A stretch of 64,000 nt of DNA from Croceicoccus estronivorus (lineage in GTDB: Bacteria > Pseudomonadota > Alphaproteobacteria > Sphingomonadales > Sphingomonadaceae). The DNA is taken from the NCBI RefSeq assembly GCF_001625325.1, contig NZ_JRQQ01000001.1:62001-126000 (forward strand), written 5' to 3'. Below are positions 15,423 to 26,292 of this stretch, piece by piece. A program made the position numbers and the translations under genes. How positions within the stretch are numbered: position 1 is the stretch's first letter; each line of letters starts with the position of its first letter. Under the pieces are notes generated by a model. The model was not told the origin of the DNA, ran no database searches, and saw only the letters and a list, made by a program, of their open reading frames with translations.

Positions 15423-16549
15423 AGCAGCACCAGTTGATCGCGATGCACCACGGCGGAGCGAGGCGCATAGCCGAGAATCCCTGCATGTTCGGCAGAATTA
15501 TGCCCGAGCAGTTTTGCACACTCAGGCGCATCATACTCAACCAGCCCCTGCGCCAGAACCCTGCCATCGCCGTCGCGGATGGAAACCGGATCACCCCGGC
15601 GAAATGTACCTTCCACAGCAATGATGCCAGCAGCGAGCAGGCTCTTGCCTGATCCCAGTGCCTCAACTGCCCCCGCATCGATCACGAGCGCACCTTTCAT
15701 TCTCATGCGCCCGCCAAGCCAGGCCTTGCGGGCGGCATCCTTGCGCCGAGGCAGGAAAAGCGTGCCTCGGCCCTGGTCGATGGCCCGGGAAATAGGCCGC
15801 GTATGCGTCCCGTTGAAGATCGCAAGCGCGATCCCGGCCCGTTCGGCTATCTCGGCTGCTTGCAGCTTGGCAGTCATCCCGCCAGAGCCCAGCCCCGAAC
15901 CCGAACCGCCCGTCGCCATCGCGTGAATCTCCGGCGTTACACCACGCACTTCGGACAGCATTGTCGCCCCCGCATCACGCGGATCGCGATCATACAGTCC
16001 ATCTACGTCAGACAGCAAAAGCACCGCCTGTGCATGCGCGGCCTGCGCCACGCGCGAGGCCAAGCGGTCATTATCTCCAAAACGGATTTCCTGTGTCGCC
16101 ACACTGTCGTTTTCGTTCACGACCGGTACGGCTCCTGCCTTGAGCAGGCGGCCCAGTGTGGCGCTGGCATTGAGGTAACGACGACGATCTTCAAGGTCCT
16201 CCAGTGTCAGCAGCAATTGCGCCGCGACGATCCCCTTGGCCCCCAGAAGTTCAGACCACAATTCGGCAAGGGCGATCTGCCCCACAGCCGCGGCGGCCTG
16301 CGCATCGGCAAGGTTTGCGCGCCCACCCTTGGGCAACCCGAGGCGCGCCGCGCCAAGCGCGATCGCACCGGAACTGACGACGACGACATCCTGCCCACGC
16401 TCACGCGCAGTGGCGATTTCGTCCACCAACCCTTCCAGCCAGGTGCGACGGGGCTCCCCTTGTTCGACAAGCAACGCCGAGCCCACCTTGATGACAAGGC
16501 GGGAACACGTGGCAGCATCTGCCAGATCCGAAAGACGGGCTATCGACAT
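15419..16549 (-). CDS. proB: Glutamate 5-kinase
   Basis: 376 residues: an amino-acid kinase domain followed by a C-terminal PUA domain. It phosphorylates glutamate in the first step of proline synthesis. LVIKVGSALL near 18-27 is the N-terminal phosphate-binding strand, and VVVVSSGAIALG and VVNENDSVATQEI are conserved. The frame runs upstream to 16612 without homology; MSIARLSD at 16549 is a sensible start, though no strong ribosome site is seen. proC lies 3 kb away on the same strand. Confidence 0.93.
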   Translation of the reverse strand: MSIARLSDLADAATCSRLVIKVGSALLVEQGEPRRTWLEGLVDEIATARERGQDVVVVSSGAIALGAARLGLPKGGRANLADAQAAAAVGQIALAELWSELLGAKGIVAAQLLLTLEDLEDRRRYLNASATLGRLLKAGAVPVVNENDSVATQEIRFGDNDRLASRVAQAAHAQAVLLLSDVDGLYDRDPRDAGATMLSEVRGVTPEIHAMATGGSGSGLGSGGMTAKLQAAEIAERAGIALAIFNGTHTRPISRAIDQGRGTLFLPRRKDAARKAWLGGRMRMKGALVIDAGAVEALGSGKSLLAAGIIAVEGTFRRGDPVSIRDGDGRVLAQGLVEYDAPECAKLLGHNSAEHAGILGYAPRSAVVHRDQLVLL

Positions 16550-16645
16550 GGAGCGGGGACTTAGCCGGAGTTGCCGGGAAATAGAACTGCCTTCGTCGCC
16601 CACCCGAACCAATGGCAGGGTCGAAAAGGCTAATATGACGTCAGT

Positions 16646-17764
<1,119 letters not shown>

Positions 17765-17853
17765 TCACCCTCCAATTCGATACCAGCAACGTCCGGCCGT
17801 CTATCGCACGGCTGAATAACACGTAGCAGGAGACCGGACAAAAGAAACGCAAC

Positions 17854-17929
<76 letters not shown>

Positions 17930-18012
17930 GTTCCAGTGCATTGCCGCAAGCCATGTCCGCTCGCGGAAGCGCGCCTCTTAGCGAAGAGGTATCACGCTTG
18001 AAAGAGCAAAAT

Positions 18013-18049
18013 TACGCCGCGTAGAATTTCACATCCACGTTACGGCGTA
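18013..18049 (-). terminator. Possible terminator after the lipoprotein gene
   Basis: On the minus strand TACGCCG and CGGCGTA can pair across a 23-base loop, followed by ATTTTGC. The 5' arm overlaps the last codons of the lipoprotein gene. The large loop makes this only a moderate candidate. Confidence 0.35.
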
Positions 18050-18756
18050 TTCTGGATAATAGGCTGAGCATAGGTCGCGTTGGTGTATTGTACCTGCGTG
18101 TAACCGTAGGTCGGGCCATAACGCGTATCCCAATCCGCCACATCGACGCGATACCGTTCGAAGGCACGATAGAATTCGTCAAACACACCTTGCAGCTTGG
18201 TAAGGCCCTGATCCGCGAAGAGATCCAGCGAACCGGCAGGCATCATCGCCTCCTGCTGGCCAATCTGCAACACGGCATCGCAGAATTGTGGAAGGACCGG
18301 GGGCAGCGCCCAATAATTGTAGACCTGCGTGGTGTAGGTATCGCGGGCGCGCTTGTAACCGCTACCCTCGTTCTTCCGCCATTCGCTTTCGACCGTCTTG
18401 TTGATCCGCGAAAGATCACGCTCGTAAGTGGACAGGAAAGACTTGTAACCATCGAGAATTGCGGCGTGCTGCGGCTGGAGACAGTTCAGCGCCGCAACAT
18501 TGTATGCCGAACGGAAATTCCAGATCCGTTGCGCTTCACTGATGTGGGCGTTTACCGTTTCACGCACGCCATCCGGCCCAACCATGGGTATTACCATGTT
18601 GGCGGCGGCGCCGCCGGGAGGCTGGGGGCGGGAAGGAATCGCTACCGGCTCCGGCGCAGGGGGCGGAGGAGGAGGAGGCGTAGCGCATGCAGCCAGCACA
18701 GCGAGACCACCTGCAGCCGCAATATTGCGTGGCTTAACAACGGAAAAACTAAGCAT
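18040..18756 (-). CDS. Hypothetical lipoprotein
   Basis: 238 residues. A signal peptide ends in a lipobox (AVLAAC, Cys about residue 24), followed by a proline-rich linker (six or more prolines in a row) and a helical domain. The domain contains AYNVAALNCLQP and several Tyr/Trp-rich segments (YNYWALPPVLPQF). It is not assigned to a known family. Membrane attachment is inferred from the lipobox. I chose ATG 18756 (MLSFSVV) because it gives a normal signal-peptide length; 18783 is the upstream option. Confidence 0.8.
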   Translation of the reverse strand: MLSFSVVKPRNIAAAGGLAVLAACATPPPPPPPAPEPVAIPSRPQPPGGAAANMVIPMVGPDGVRETVNAHISEAQRIWNFRSAYNVAALNCLQPQHAAILDGYKSFLSTYERDLSRINKTVESEWRKNEGSGYKRARDTYTTQVYNYWALPPVLPQFCDAVLQIGQQEAMMPAGSLDLFADQGLTKLQGVFDEFYRAFERYRVDVADWDTRYGPTYGYTQVQYTNATYAQPIIQNTP

Positions 18757-18849
18757 TCGGCGGGCCCCTCCACTTGCCGGCACCGTTCGATCCCTACCGC
18801 ACGGTGCCTTTCGCCACGATGAAGCGATACCTTACGCCTTGTTAACCGC

Positions 18850-18887
18850 AAAGAAAATGCCCGGAGCGTGATTTTCACGCCCCGGGC
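18850..18887 (-). terminator. Rho-independent terminator after the Bax-inhibitor-1 gene
   Basis: On the minus strand GCCCGGGGCGTGA pairs with TCACGCTCCGGGC (13 bp with one G-U) around an AAA loop, followed by ATTTTCTTT. It sits just after the stop of the Bax-inhibitor-1 family gene. Confidence 0.85.
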
Positions 18888-18912
18888 ACGATAAGCCGAC
18901 TCGCAATTACGA

Positions 18913-19662
18913 TCAGTCGCGCTGCCCCATGAAGGCAAGCAGGAACTGGAACATATTGATGAAGTCCAGATACAGGCTGAGCGCGCCGAGCACGACGGCC
19001 TTTCCGGCAAACTCCGTGCCAGCAACCTGATAATACATCATCTTCAGCCGCTGCGTGTCATAAGCAGTAAGGCCGGCGAAGATCAGCACGCCGATGGCAC
19101 TGATAGCGAACTGCAATGCAGTCGAGCCAACGAACATGTTGATGATCATCGCCACCAGCAGGCCGACCACGCCCATGATCAGGAACGTGCCCATGCCGGA
19201 CAGATCCTTTTTCGTGGTGTAACCGAACAGGCTGAGCCCAGCAAAAGCCGCCGCAGTGGAGAAGAAGGTCATCGCGATCGACGATTTCGTATAAACGAGA
19301 AAGATCGTCGACAACGACAGGCCCATGACGGCCGCGAAACCCCAGAACATCGCCTGAAGCGTCGGAGTGCTGAAGCGGTTGGCGCCAAAGCTCATCGCAA
19401 AGACAAATGCCAACGGCGACAGGATAATCAGCCAAGCGAGGGGATTACCCCCCAGCATGATCTGCGCCGCAAAGCCGGACTGCGCGAAAAGCAGCGCAAT
19501 GATGCCCGACAATAGCACGCCAGATGCCATGTAGTTGTAGATTGAGAGCATGTGCCGCCGCAGGCCCATGTCGTAGGTTGCGCGGCCGATTGCCTCCCCA
19601 TTCAGGCTCGGAGACGCGCCGAAGCCCGTTTGCCGGGGCTGGGGGTCGTTCCAATTTGCCAT
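18913..19662 (-). CDS. Bax inhibitor-1/YccA family membrane protein
   Basis: 249 residues with seven predicted membrane helices. The family signature AYDTQRLKMMYY is near residue 205 and the C-terminus ends ALSLYLDFINMFQFLL. The family includes YccA, which protects FtsH substrates, and Ca2+-leak proteins. ATG 19662 (MANWNDPQ) is preceded by AAGGAG about 11 bases upstream. The frame is open to 19857 but that part overlaps the proC stop region. Confidence 0.92.
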   Translation of the reverse strand: MANWNDPQPRQTGFGASPSLNGEAIGRATYDMGLRRHMLSIYNYMASGVLLSGIIALLFAQSGFAAQIMLGGNPLAWLIILSPLAFVFAMSFGANRFSTPTLQAMFWGFAAVMGLSLSTIFLVYTKSSIAMTFFSTAAAFAGLSLFGYTTKKDLSGMGTFLIMGVVGLLVAMIINMFVGSTALQFAISAIGVLIFAGLTAYDTQRLKMMYYQVAGTEFAGKAVVLGALSLYLDFINMFQFLLAFMGQRD

Positions 19663-19798
19663 GTGTTCCAAAACTCCTTTGCCAGCCTCACGGACGGGCC
19701 GGTCGTCCTCGAATATCGCGATTACCGCACCCTTTTTCAAGGAAAACCGGAATGAATCGCTCCAAAATCGGACTCTCAAGGCATTGCCTGAAAAAAGT

Positions 19799-20623
19799 TC
19801 AGGTTTTGTGACCTTCCGGCATGGAAGCGCGTGCCGCAGCGGCCATTTCCGCCCCACGGTCGCGAGCTGCCCGCAAGGTTGCCTCGACCAGTTCGGCCAG
19901 CGCGTGCCCTTCGTCCAGTACCTTCAGGCCTGCAGCAGTCGTCCCCCCAGGGCTTGTCACCCGCCGGGCCAGCTCGGCCGGAGTCACATCGGACGCAGCG
20001 GCCAGAGCAGAGGCACCCTCCACCATTGCGAGCGCCAGACGATCCGCCTGAGCCCGCGGCATACCGAGCGATTCCGCACCTGACGCGAGGGCGTCGATGA
20101 ACCGATAGACAAACGCGGGACCGGAACCGGCCAGAGCGGTGACCAGATCGAACAGACTTTCATCAATCCACTCGCCGCTGCCGAGTGGCCGCAGCAAGTC
20201 CTCAACCGCATGTTTGGCCGAATCGCTCACATGCTGGCCCGCGAGCCCCAGCGGCGACTTGCCGAGCGCAGCGGCAAGATTCGGCATGATCCGGATATGA
20301 CCTGCCGCCCGTGGGAAGCGAGCGGCAAGACTCACCAATTCCACACCGGCCATGATCGACAGGATGACCGTCCGTTCACCTGCAAGCCGCTCTATATCCG
20401 GTGCAACCGCATCGAACAGCTGCGGCTTCACCCCAAGCATGATGGCATCGAAATCCGCATCGGGCAGCTCGCGCAGCAGAGCCACGCCAGCAGGCGCCTC
20501 CTGCAAGGCGGGGTCGACGATTGTGAAGATGGAAGGAGCAAGCCCACTCGCCAACCACCCGGCCAGCATTGCGCCGCCCATATTGCCGCAACCGACGATC
20601 AGGACCGACTGGAATGATTTCAT
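19799..20623 (-). CDS. proC: Pyrroline-5-carboxylate reductase
   Basis: 274 residues. It reduces pyrroline-5-carboxylate to proline with NAD(P)H. VGCGNMGGAMLAGW (about 9-22) is the Rossmann signature. The C-terminal VTSPGGTTAAGLKVLDE is the ProC signature. ATG 20623 (MKSFQSV) is preceded by GGAAG; GTG 20638 is also in frame. It follows the YbjN gene on the same strand and precedes the Bax-inhibitor-1 gene. Confidence 0.95.
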   Translation of the reverse strand: MKSFQSVLIVGCGNMGGAMLAGWLASGLAPSIFTIVDPALQEAPAGVALLRELPDADFDAIMLGVKPQLFDAVAPDIERLAGERTVILSIMAGVELVSLAARFPRAAGHIRIMPNLAAALGKSPLGLAGQHVSDSAKHAVEDLLRPLGSGEWIDESLFDLVTALAGSGPAFVYRFIDALASGAESLGMPRAQADRLALAMVEGASALAAASDVTPAELARRVTSPGGTTAAGLKVLDEGHALAELVEATLRAARDRGAEMAAAARASMPEGHKT

Positions 20624-20704
20624 AAACTGCTTCCGCACCCACTTCGAATTTGCCTGTGGGTGCCCTACCCACTCGGATTGGACCTGTCGAAGAAGATCCG
20701 CCGA

Positions 20705-21217
20705 TCAGGCCTCACCCGCCGGATCCACCAATGCACTGTCAAGCGCATCTGCCGGGCTCTTGTCACCCCACAACACGAACTGAAACGCCGGATAGAACCG
20801 GTCACATTCGCTCACAGCAGCTTCCACCACGGCCTGCGCCTGACCAAGACTCAGTAAACCGTCATCACCCAACATCATCCCATGGCGGTAAAGCAGGACG
20901 CTACCATTCGACCAGATGTCGAAATGGCCGAGCCAGAGCTGTTCGTTAACGAGAGCCAACAGTTCGAACATCTCTTGCCGCTTGTTCTGCGGTATCCGCA
21001 CATCAGGGAGGCAGAGCAACTGCAGCACATGGTCTTCCGCACGCCAGACGCCACGGAGCTGATAGTTGGCCCAGCTCCCCTGGATTTCGCCGGAAATCTC
21101 GTCTTCGCTGATGAACTCACACGGCCAGCCCCGTGCTTCGAACAGCTGAACAAGCATTTCGACGGGCGCCGCGTCCTCTTCATCCCGTTCGAAATCCCGT
21201 CCGCTCGTTCTCATCAT
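20705..21217 (-). CDS. YbjN domain protein
   Basis: 170 residues, beginning MMRTSGRDFERDEE. A YbjN (sensory transduction regulator-like) domain covers most of it, with GSWANYQLRGVWR and DIWSNGSVLLYRHG. Members are cytoplasmic and some affect motility or envelope stress; the family's exact role is not settled. The start at 21217 is supported by AAGGAC before it; ATG 21214 is adjacent. It is 81 bases upstream of proC on the same strand. Confidence 0.82.
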   Translation of the reverse strand: MMRTSGRDFERDEEDAAPVEMLVQLFEARGWPCEFISEDEISGEIQGSWANYQLRGVWRAEDHVLQLLCLPDVRIPQNKRQEMFELLALVNEQLWLGHFDIWSNGSVLLYRHGMMLGDDGLLSLGQAQAVVEAAVSECDRFYPAFQFVLWGDKSPADALDSALVDPAGEA

Positions 21218-21302
21218 AAATATCTCGTCCTTTGCCCCATGGCTGCATCGATGCGATGCATACCCCCCGGACTGCAATGGAGTGACGTCATGGTGTTGGG
21301 CA

Positions 21303-21331
21303 AAACTTCACAAGCCTGTTTAAAACTTGTG
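21303..21331 (-). terminator. Weak candidate terminator after the TPR-SPOR gene
   Basis: On the minus strand CACAAG and CTTGTG pair over an 11-base loop and are followed by AAGTTTTG. The stem is short, so confidence is low. Confidence 0.3.
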
Positions 21332-21359
21332 TACAAGCAGGGCGTATCTCCACGCTACT

Positions 21360-23174
21360 TCAGCGTGCGGACTTAAGTTCCTTGACCTCTTCACCTTCGT
21401 CACTTGTGAATGTGAACGCATCGACCCCAGCTTTCTTGAGATCGGTTACAAAAGCCTGGGCAGCGCCTTCATTCGGGAACGGACCGGTCAACAGGCGATT
21501 GGTGCGCCCCCAGGAGGCTATATAGGCATCCCGCCCCTTGAACAGCTTTGCCTCACCCCGGCTGATCCGGCGCCAGTCGAAACCAAGCGCCTTGGTGTCG
21601 CGCCCTGTTGCGACCTGCACCCAGTTCCGACTGGGATGTGCAGGAGGCTTGGGTTTGGGCTCCGCTTTCGGAGGTGGTGCCTCGCGACGCGGAGTGATCT
21701 TGGTGATGTCCACCGCGCCCGATGCGCGAGCAGCCGGCTCAACGGGCTGGGAAAAATCGGCAAAGACATCGACGATACGCCTAGGGGCAGCCGGAGTTTC
21801 GGGAACTGAACTTGTGGGCACAGGAGCCACTGCAACGGCAGTCTCCGCGGCAGGCTCCGAAGCCGCCGCCATCGCACTCGTCGCCGGCGGTGCCGTACTG
21901 GCAGGGATTTCTACCGGAACGGGTTTATTCAATGGCGCAGCAGCAGGGGTGCTTCGCGATGCGCTTGGTTGTGGTCCGGCCGCATAACTGGCGATCGCCG
22001 TTTCACCGCCGGGTGACATGAGAGGTGTCGGAGCCGAACCAGTTGATCTCCCCGCCTGAGTCGGCATTGCCGAGGCTACCTCTGACGTTCCGGTTCGTGA
22101 AACTGGCGGCAGTTCGCCCGATGGGGCAGCGGGTGCACTCGATGCGGCCTGTGGCAAATTCGCCTGAGCCGTTTGTGCAGGTTCCGCGCTCTTCTTCGCG
22201 CGTTTTGCTTCCTTGGCCGACTTGCCATTCGCACCCGCTGCACCGAGCGGTTCACCGCTCGGAACCAGAGCCGACTGGCTGCTAGCCGCAGATTGATAAC
22301 GATTTGTCTTGCCCGAATATTTGGCGACGCGCGGATCATCTCTGCCGATGTCCGCTGCTCGCGGAAACTGCCCGAAATTGGCAGCTGCAGCCTGCTGAGC
22401 CGGGGTGAGGCGTGGCATGTAACGCAGGTACGGAGCCATCTTTGCGGCCATTTCAACCGGCATTACCCGATCGACAATATCCTGAGCGCCCTTTGCATCA
22501 CTCGTTATTGCAAGCACGAAAGCGCGGGCACGGTAGGCAGCAAGATCCTGCTTCTCCAGAAGAGGTAGCAGCGCGGCCTCCGCTCCAGCCTTGTCTCCTG
22601 AAATTGCCAGACTGAGCGCCAGGCGCCTTGTCACTTCTTCATCGGATTTCGCTGCCAAAGCCTGACGATAGTACAACTGCGCTGACGAATTGTCGCCGAC
22701 AAGGTCATATGCCAGCCCGCGGTCCCCGGCGAGTGAGATAGGCGCGACTCCAGCCTTTTCGGCTTCTTCGAACATCAGCAGCGCATCGTACGGATTTTCG
22801 CTGCGGACGTAGGCTGCACCCAGCCCCGCCTGCGCGCGCGCATTGCCAGGGTCTACCGCATCCGCCCGGCTGAAAAAGCCAACCGCCGCATCGACGTCAC
22901 CGACATTCAGCGATGCGAAACCTGCATCGACCAAGGCACCGGCATCACGCGGGTTCGCCGCCAACCTTTGCAACGCGTTATTGAGCGCATCCGTACCTGG
23001 AGGCGGCAGTGGCTGAACCACCTCTCGTGCCACGACAGGGCTGGACTGAGCCAACGCCGCATTATCCAGCACAAGCAAGGATACTGCGGCTGCACAGGCA
23101 GCGCCAAGGCGCTGCCGTGCCCGGAAATGTCTTTCAAATACTTGCAATCGACCCTTCGCTTCCACCCCCGGCAT
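21360..23174 (-). CDS. TPR and SPOR domain envelope protein
   Basis: 604 residues. A signal sequence ends near residue 43 (AALAQ). TPR-like repeats cover about 60-260 (for example AGFASLNVGDVDAAVGFFSRA). A long Pro/Ala/Ser-rich linker follows. A C-terminal SPOR domain is at about 510-600 (NWVQVATGRDTKALGFDW). SPOR domains bind denuded peptidoglycan at the division septum, so septal localisation is likely. It starts 59 bases after the ftsZ stop on the same strand and may be co-transcribed with the division genes. It is a probable septum-associated protein, not a homologue of FtsN in order or length. Confidence 0.85.
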   Translation of the reverse strand: MPGVEAKGRLQVFERHFRARQRLGAACAAAVSLLVLDNAALAQSSPVVAREVVQPLPPPGTDALNNALQRLAANPRDAGALVDAGFASLNVGDVDAAVGFFSRADAVDPGNARAQAGLGAAYVRSENPYDALLMFEEAEKAGVAPISLAGDRGLAYDLVGDNSSAQLYYRQALAAKSDEEVTRRLALSLAISGDKAGAEAALLPLLEKQDLAAYRARAFVLAITSDAKGAQDIVDRVMPVEMAAKMAPYLRYMPRLTPAQQAAAANFGQFPRAADIGRDDPRVAKYSGKTNRYQSAASSQSALVPSGEPLGAAGANGKSAKEAKRAKKSAEPAQTAQANLPQAASSAPAAPSGELPPVSRTGTSEVASAMPTQAGRSTGSAPTPLMSPGGETAIASYAAGPQPSASRSTPAAAPLNKPVPVEIPASTAPPATSAMAAASEPAAETAVAVAPVPTSSVPETPAAPRRIVDVFADFSQPVEPAARASGAVDITKITPRREAPPPKAEPKPKPPAHPSRNWVQVATGRDTKALGFDWRRISRGEAKLFKGRDAYIASWGRTNRLLTGPFPNEGAAQAFVTDLKKAGVDAFTFTSDEGEEVKELKSAR

Positions 23175-23233
23175 GCCCCCGGGTGCCCGCCATAGCGCCC
23201 GAGAATGAACCGGGCGCGAACGGGCGGACTGAG

Positions 23234-24874
23234 CTACTGGTTATTCTGACGTCCGAGGAAACGCGGGATGTTGAGGGCCGAGCCCCCTTCATCGTCGTCA
23301 TCCGTATCCTCGTCTTCCACCCGCGAACTACGTGAGAGGTTCGCCATGCGTTCGAACAGCGTACTGCCTCCGCCAGATGGCGCAGCAGCAGGAGACCGCT
23401 GCTGTTCAGGCGCGCCAGCCGCGCCTCTGTCGCCTGCCAGCAGGCTACGGCGGCGGCCACCCTGGCCTGGAGCAACCGGAGCATCTTCAGCAGACAAGCG
23501 GTCAGCATCACGCAACAACCCGTCTTCCGCCAGATCTGTCAAAGAAGCAGTCTTGCTCTCGTTACCGAGTGTTTCCTCTTCTTCGTCCTCCGCTTCCTCT
23601 TCATCGAGTGCGAAGGTCAGCTCAAACGGCTCTTCTTCGGCCGGAGGCGTTTGGGCCTGCTGAGGCTCCCCAGAGTACCCATCGTTCCGAGGCTGGCCGA
23701 AAGACGGCTCTTGCGGCTGGGCATCCACCATCCCGGTGGGGACCGGGGGCTCGTAAGGTTCCGGCATCGCTGCCGGAGCCGCTTCACCTGTTGTTCCTGC
23801 GGCATCTTCCGCCAGTTCCGCTTCCGTTGGCAGCGGCAGAACAGGGCGCTTGGGCGCACGGCCCGCGCCAAGATTAAGCGGACGGGATTCCGCCTGAACG
23901 GGAATGGCCCCCTGATCGATGCCAGTGGCAACGACGGAAACGCGGATTTTCCCTTCCAGATCCGGGTTGAATGCCGAACCCCAGATAATGTTCGCGTCCG
24001 AATCAACCAGTTCGCGGATGTGATTGGCTGCTTCGTCGACCTCAAGCAGCTTCATGTCCTCGCCACCGATGATCGAGATAATCACACCCTTGGCGCCGGT
24101 CATCGAAACACCGTCGAGCAACGGATTGGCAATTGCCCGCTCCGCGGCCTCGAGCGCGCGGTTGTCGCCTTCGCCCTCGCCAGTTCCCATCATCGCCTTG
24201 CCCATCTCGCTCATTACCGAGCGCACGTCGGCAAAGTCGAGGTTGATGAGGCCCGGCATGACCATGAGGTCGGTGATCGATCGCACGCCCTGCTGCAGCA
24301 CTTCGTCCGCCAGTTGGAACGCTTCCTTGAAAGTCGTTTCCGCCTTGGCGACCAGGAACAAATTCTGGTTGGGGATAACAATCAGAGTATCGACATGCTT
24401 TTGCAGCTCATCGATGCCCGCTTCGGCGGAACGCATCCGGCGCGAGCCTTCGAACAGGAATGGCTTGGTCACCACGCCCACAGTCAGCACACCCTTGCGG
24501 CGCGCCACCTCGGCAATCACCGGAGCAGCACCGGTGCCTGTGCCTCCGCCCATGCCGGCAGCGATGAAACACATGTTTACACCGTCGAGAGCCCGCTCAA
24601 GCTCCTCAACCGTTTCCTCAGCCGCCGCGCGCCCTACTTCAGGCCGCGAACCGGCGCCCAGCCCCTGAGTGATATCAGGCCCAAGCTGGATGCGGGATTC
24701 GGCGATCGAATTGTTGAGCGCCTGCGCATCGGTGTTGGCGACGATGAAGTCGACACCTTCGATCTGGGCTGCGATCATGTTGGCGATAGCGTTGCCGCCC
24801 GCGCCGCCGACGCCGATCACCGTAATCCGCGGACGCAGTTCATCCACAGCAGGCGGGCCAATATTGATGCTCAT
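23234..24874 (-). CDS. ftsZ: Cell division GTPase FtsZ
   Basis: 546 residues. The GTP-binding [10 protein letters not shown] is near 112-121. After the GTPase and C-terminal domains comes a long acidic linker ([12 protein letters not shown]-like stretches). The conserved C-terminal peptide [13 protein letters not shown] recruits FtsA/ZipA-like partners. Sphingomonad FtsZ proteins are long because of this linker. ATG 24874 is preceded by GGAGGG. It has its own 134-base upstream region, unlike the other dcw genes, which fits separate regulation. The region contains a GAATC (24937-24941). Confidence 0.97.
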   Translation of the reverse strand: MSINIGPPAVDELRPRITVIGVGGAGGNAIANMIAAQIEGVDFIVANTDAQALNNSIAESRIQLGPDITQGLGAGSRPEVGRAAAEETVEELERALDGVNMCFIAAGMGGGTGTGAAPVIAEVARRKGVLTVGVVTKPFLFEGSRRMRSAEAGIDELQKHVDTLIVIPNQNLFLVAKAETTFKEAFQLADEVLQQGVRSITDLMVMPGLINLDFADVRSVMSEMGKAMMGTGEGEGDNRALEAAERAIANPLLDGVSMTGAKGVIISIIGGEDMKLLEVDEAANHIRELVDSDANIIWGSAFNPDLEGKIRVSVVATGIDQGAIPVQAESRPLNLGAGRAPKRPVLPLPTEAELAEDAAGTTGEAAPAAMPEPYEPPVPTGMVDAQPQEPSFGQPRNDGYSGEPQQAQTPPAEEEPFELTFALDEEEAEDEEEETLGNESKTASLTDLAEDGLLRDADRLSAEDAPVAPGQGGRRRSLLAGDRGAAGAPEQQRSPAAAPSGGGSTLFERMANLSRSSRVEDEDTDDDDEGGSALNIPRFLGRQNNQ

Positions 24875-25008
24875 AATGCTCCCTCCAGGAGGCGAAAGAC
24901 GTGATGATCGATTTCGTAACGCTTCTGCCACAAAGCGAATCGCAGGTGCAAAGCGTAATTAGCCTTTTCCACAAGCCGGATCGGTCGAACTGCCGCGCGC
25001 CGCATCGA

Positions 25009-26292
25009 TCAGAAATATTCCTTCAACGCGCCGAACACCCGATCGACGAGACCAAGGCCGGAATAACGGGTTGCCGACTGGTGACGCGGACCGAGCGAAC
25101 GAATGTCGACCGGATCTGCTGCTGCATATAGCACCAAACCGGCAAGGGTCGCGAATCCAGGTACGGAATGCGCTTCCGGCAGGCCCCGCAAGGCAGGTGG
25201 TCGGCCAATGCGCACGGGCTTGCCCAGCGCGCCCTGCGTATAATCGGCAATGCCCGCCAGCTCCGCTCCACCGCCGGTCAGCACTACCTGATGCCCACGG
25301 GGGCCCGCGAAGCCCATCTCCTTCAGCGCCTGCGCGATTTCCTTGACCAGAATATCCAGTTGACCGGTAATGACCGAGATCAGTTCTGCGCGGGGAATGC
25401 GGTTCCGGTCGTCCGCATGGCGAGCGACCGGAGCGACCTGTTCTTCACCCGGCCCATTGATGGGAATCATTTCCCGATGATCCGCGGGGCTCGCGATGGC
25501 CGACCCGGCCACACATTTGAGGCGTTCCGCCTGAAAGCGCCGAATACCGAATGCCGAGGCTATCGCGTCGGTAATATCGGCGGAGCCGATGGGAATCGCC
25601 GTAAGGCCCAGGAGCATCCCCCCGGCATGGACGGAGACATTGGTCACTTCACCGCCAAATTCGACCAGCGCCACGCCCAGTTCCCGCTCTTCCGGACTGA
25701 GGCAGGCATATCCCGCCGACACCGGCGATCCGACCACCCCTTCTACATCCAGATGAGCATTCTGCACCGCTTCGGTAATGTTCCGGATCGGCGCGCCATC
25801 TGCCATCATTACGTGAATATCCACGCCCAACCGCTCGGCATGGAGCCCCTTCGGGTTGGAGACACCGTGGGCGCCATCCAGCGTGTAGTGTGCCGGTTGC
25901 GCATGGAGCACCATACGTCCGTCGGGCTGAATCGAATCCCTGCCCGCCGCCAGCAACCGCTCGATGTCTTCTTCCTCGATCCGCCGGCCACCAATCTCTA
26001 TTTCTACTTCGGCGATGCGACTGGCCAGCCCCGCGCCGGAACAGCCGATCCAGACGCTTTGCACACTGGTATTCGCAATCCGTTCCGCACGCTCTATGGC
26101 ATCGCGCACCGCATAAGTGGCAGCGGCCATATCCGTTACGTAGCCGCGCTTGATGCCCTGGGCCGCCCGGTGGCCTGACCCCAGCACAATCATCTCGCCT
26201 GTCTCGGAAAGACCGGCGATCATCGCGGAAATACGGAAGGAACCGATATTCACCGCGCCGAAAACGCGAGTAATACGAGGGGTCGCAGCCAT
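25009..26292 (-). CDS. ftsA: Cell division protein FtsA
   Basis: 427 residues of the actin-like ATPase fold. It anchors FtsZ to the membrane and helps recruit the divisome. It begins MAATPRITRVFGAVNIGSFR and carries the ATP-binding VVLTGGGAELAGI near 330. The C-terminal amphipathic helix is visible as VDRVFGALKEYF. Its ATG shares the A of the ftsQ stop (TAATG), so translation is coupled. Confidence 0.96.
   Translation of the reverse strand: MAATPRITRVFGAVNIGSFRISAMIAGLSETGEMIVLGSGHRAAQGIKRGYVTDMAAATYAVRDAIERAERIANTSVQSVWIGCSGAGLASRIAEVEIEIGGRRIEEEDIERLLAAGRDSIQPDGRMVLHAQPAHYTLDGAHGVSNPKGLHAERLGVDIHVMMADGAPIRNITEAVQNAHLDVEGVVGSPVSAGYACLSPEERELGVALVEFGGEVTNVSVHAGGMLLGLTAIPIGSADITDAIASAFGIRRFQAERLKCVAGSAIASPADHREMIPINGPGEEQVAPVARHADDRNRIPRAELISVITGQLDILVKEIAQALKEMGFAGPRGHQVVLTGGGAELAGIADYTQGALGKPVRIGRPPALRGLPEAHSVPGFATLAGLVLYAAADPVDIRSLGPRHQSATRYSGLGLVDRVFGALKEYF

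Noticed and set aside
23651-24904. 417-codon plus-strand frame
   Set aside because: Antisense to ftsZ, which has complete GTPase motifs.
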